Shown: piece by piece, positions 13,354-14,742 of the stretch
Layout of the letters: every line of letters starts with the position of its first letter
Position numbering within the stretch: position 1 is the first letter of the stretch
Assembly: GCA_900321595.1 (NCBI GenBank)
Contig: ONWP01000069.1
Span: 1-14,742 of the forward strand
DNA length: 14,742 nucleotides
Source: an uncultured Eubacteriales bacterium
GTDB lineage: Bacteria > Bacillota > Clostridia > Oscillospirales > Acutalibacteraceae
Direction of reading: 5' to 3'
Notes under the pieces: model-generated
The model's input: only the letters and a program-made list of their open reading frames with translations
Databases searched by the model: none
Told to the model about the DNA's origin: nothing
Position numbers and translations under genes: made by a program

Positions 13354-14742
13354 ATGGCGATCATGACAATGGCGCAGGCCCTCGTAAAGTTTCTGGATAA
13401 TCAGTACGTCAGCTTTGACGGCATCGAGAATAAGTTCGTCGACGGTATTTTCACCATCTTCGGACACGGCATCGTCGTCGGCCTCGGGCAGGCGCTTGAC
13501 GAAGATCCCGGCGCGCTGCGCGTCTATCAGGGAAAGAATGAACAGGGAATGGCGCACGCCGCGATGGCGTACGCGAAGATGCACAACCGCAGACGCATCA
13601 TCGCCTGCGCGTCGAGCATCGGCCCCGGCGCGGCCAACATGGTGACCGCCGCTGCGACGGCGACCGTCAACAACGTGCCGCTGCTTCTGTTCCCGGCGGA
13701 CACCTTCGCGACCAGACAGCCCGATCCCGTGCTGCAGCAGTTTGAGCAGCCCAACACGCTGACCACGACGACCAACGACGCCTACCGCGCCGTGACCCGC
13801 TACTGGGATCGGATCTCCCGCCCCGAGCAGCTGATGAGCGCGATGATCAACGCCATGCGCGTGCTGACCGATCCGTCCTGCACCGGCGCCGTTTGCATCG
13901 CGCTGCCGCAGGACGTGGAAGGGGAGTCCTACGACTACCCGGATGAGTTTTTCCGCAAGAGAGTGCACCGCATCGTGCGGACAGCGCCCGCCTGCGAGGA
14001 GCTTTCCGACGTCGTCGAGGCGATCGCTGCCAGCAAAAAACCGCTCGTGATCTGCGGCGGCGGCGTGCGCTATTCCGAAGCGGGCCAGGCGCTGATCGAC
14101 TTCTGCGAGGCGTTCAACGTGCCCTACGCCGAGACCCAGTCCGGCAAGAGCGCCACGAAGGCCAGCGTCCGTTACAATGTGGGCGGCGTCGGCGTGACCG
14201 GCAATTCCGCCGGCAATGAGTGCGCCGCGATGGCCGACTGCATCATCGGCGTCGGCACCCGTTTCTCCGATTTTACGACCGCGTCCAAATCTCTGTTTGA
14301 GGGCAAGACCGTTGTCACGATCAACACCAGCCGCTTCGACGCGTACAAGCTCGGCGCGATCAAGGCCGTCGGCGACGCGAAGGCGTCGCTTGCCGCGCTG
14401 ACCGAGGCGCTCAAGGCAAAGGGCTATAAATCCGCTTACACGACGGAGTTTGACGAGGCGAAGGCCCGCTGGGACGCGGAGATGGCGCGTCTGTCCGCCT
14501 ACGCGGTCGACGACAAGTTTGAGCCGCTGATCGCGGCAAGGGATCCCAAAACGATCCCCGAATTCATCGAGATGACCGGTTCCGCGCTGACGCAGACGGC
14601 CGCGCTCGCGTTCATCCGCGATCACATCGCCGAAAACGCCGTGGCCGTGGCCTCCGCCGGCTCTCTGCCCGGCGATATGCAGCGGATGTGGACGACCGAG
14701 GAGCTTTCCGACGTCGTCGAGGCGATCGCTGCCAGCAAAAAA
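13354..14742 (+). CDS. iolD: 3D-(3,5/4)-trihydroxycyclohexane-1,2-dione hydrolase, partial
   Basis: The first 463 codons of a thiamine-diphosphate enzyme that hydrolyses the cyclic diketone of inositol breakdown to 5-deoxyglucuronate, the substrate of IolB. The N-terminal Pyr domain has YQGKNEQGMAHAA (58-70) with Glu63 as the cofactor-activating residue and ASSIGPGAANMVTAA (86-100). The central domain begins near KKPLVICGGGVRYSEA (228-243). The C-terminal cofactor domain just begins (AGSLPGDMQRMW, about 435-446) when the window ends; full-length proteins are about 620-640 residues. GGAGAGG lies about five bases before the ATG, 13 bases after iolB. The last 15 codons (449-463) exactly repeat residues 215-229 and do not look like the expected family sequence, so the true gene probably differs from about 14697 onward. 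Confidence 0.95.
   Translation, partial: MAIMTMAQALVKFLDNQYVSFDGIENKFVDGIFTIFGHGIVVGLGQALDEDPGALRVYQGKNEQGMAHAAMAYAKMHNRRRIIACASSIGPGAANMVTAAATATVNNVPLLLFPADTFATRQPDPVLQQFEQPNTLTTTTNDAYRAVTRYWDRISRPEQLMSAMINAMRVLTDPSCTGAVCIALPQDVEGESYDYPDEFFRKRVHRIVRTAPACEELSDVVEAIAASKKPLVICGGGVRYSEAGQALIDFCEAFNVPYAETQSGKSATKASVRYNVGGVGVTGNSAGNECAAMADCIIGVGTRFSDFTTASKSLFEGKTVVTINTSRFDAYKLGAIKAVGDAKASLAALTEALKAKGYKSAYTTEFDEAKARWDAEMARLSAYAVDDKFEPLIAARDPKTIPEFIEMTGSALTQTAALAFIRDHIAENAVAVASAGSLPGDMQRMWTTEELSDVVEAIAASKK
13995..14040 (+). repeat. 46-base direct repeat, copy 1 (inside iolD)
   Basis: An exact copy of 14697-14742. At this place it encodes EELSDVVEAIAASKK before PLVICGGG, which is normal for the family, so this is the native copy. 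Confidence 0.95.
14697..14742 (+). repeat. 46-base direct repeat, copy 2 (window end)
   Basis: An exact copy of 13995-14040 at an offset of 702 bases (in frame). It follows GDMQRMWTT, where IolD proteins normally continue into the cofactor-binding domain, so it is probably misplaced. It ends exactly at the last base of the window. Confidence 0.95.

Overview
The window reads as chromosomal DNA of a high-GC member of the Bacillota, most likely Clostridia. This rests on HprK, WhiA, a SEDS wall polymerase, strong AGGAGG-type ribosome binding sites and sigma-A-type promoters (TATAAT boxes with 16-18 bp spacers). Codon third positions are strongly G/C, which is why long antisense open frames occur everywhere. 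I cannot place it below class. No rRNA, tRNA, insertion sequence, phage gene or CRISPR array was seen. Coding density is very high and the largest gap between genes is about 140 bases.

Left block (1-3691, minus strand). Transcription runs right to left. A tsaE-tsaB-rpiB operon (tRNA t6A modification plus ribose-5-phosphate isomerase B) ends in a hairpin terminator, and the promoter of upp (uracil salvage) is built into that hairpin. upp ends in its own terminator. Next come an OmpR-type response regulator and, overlapping its 3' end, the start of a membrane protein cut by the window edge, which is probably the partner sensor kinase.

Middle block (3739-9881, plus strand). This is a compact six-gene operon: FtsW/RodA-family polymerase, hprK, ROK glucokinase, murB, whiA and an AI-2E-family membrane protein. 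Genes are separated by at most 14 bases or overlap by a few. It joins peptidoglycan synthesis (SEDS, MurB), sugar sensing and phosphorylation (HprK, GlcK) and a division/chromosome regulator (WhiA). rapZ and yvcK, which usually lie between murB and whiA in Bacillota, are absent: the murB stop overlaps the whiA start. The promoter of this operon and that of the tsaE operon face each other across 3704-3776 with almost coincident start points, and the first gene appears to have a leaderless mRNA.

Right block (9997 to the end, plus strand). This is a myo-inositol catabolism operon with its own promoter: iolJ-type aldolase, iolC, a SanA/DUF218 membrane protein, iolB and a partial iolD. The SanA-like gene overlaps both neighbours and is not a known inositol gene. 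The last 46 bases exactly copy an internal stretch of iolD 702 bases upstream and break the expected IolD sequence, so the right edge is probably an assembly artefact or, less likely, an in-frame duplication.

Most genes are conserved housekeeping families. I do not see a wholly new system. The most unusual signals are the facing promoters with a leaderless start, the embedded SanA gene, the missing rapZ-yvcK pair and the suspicious terminal repeat.
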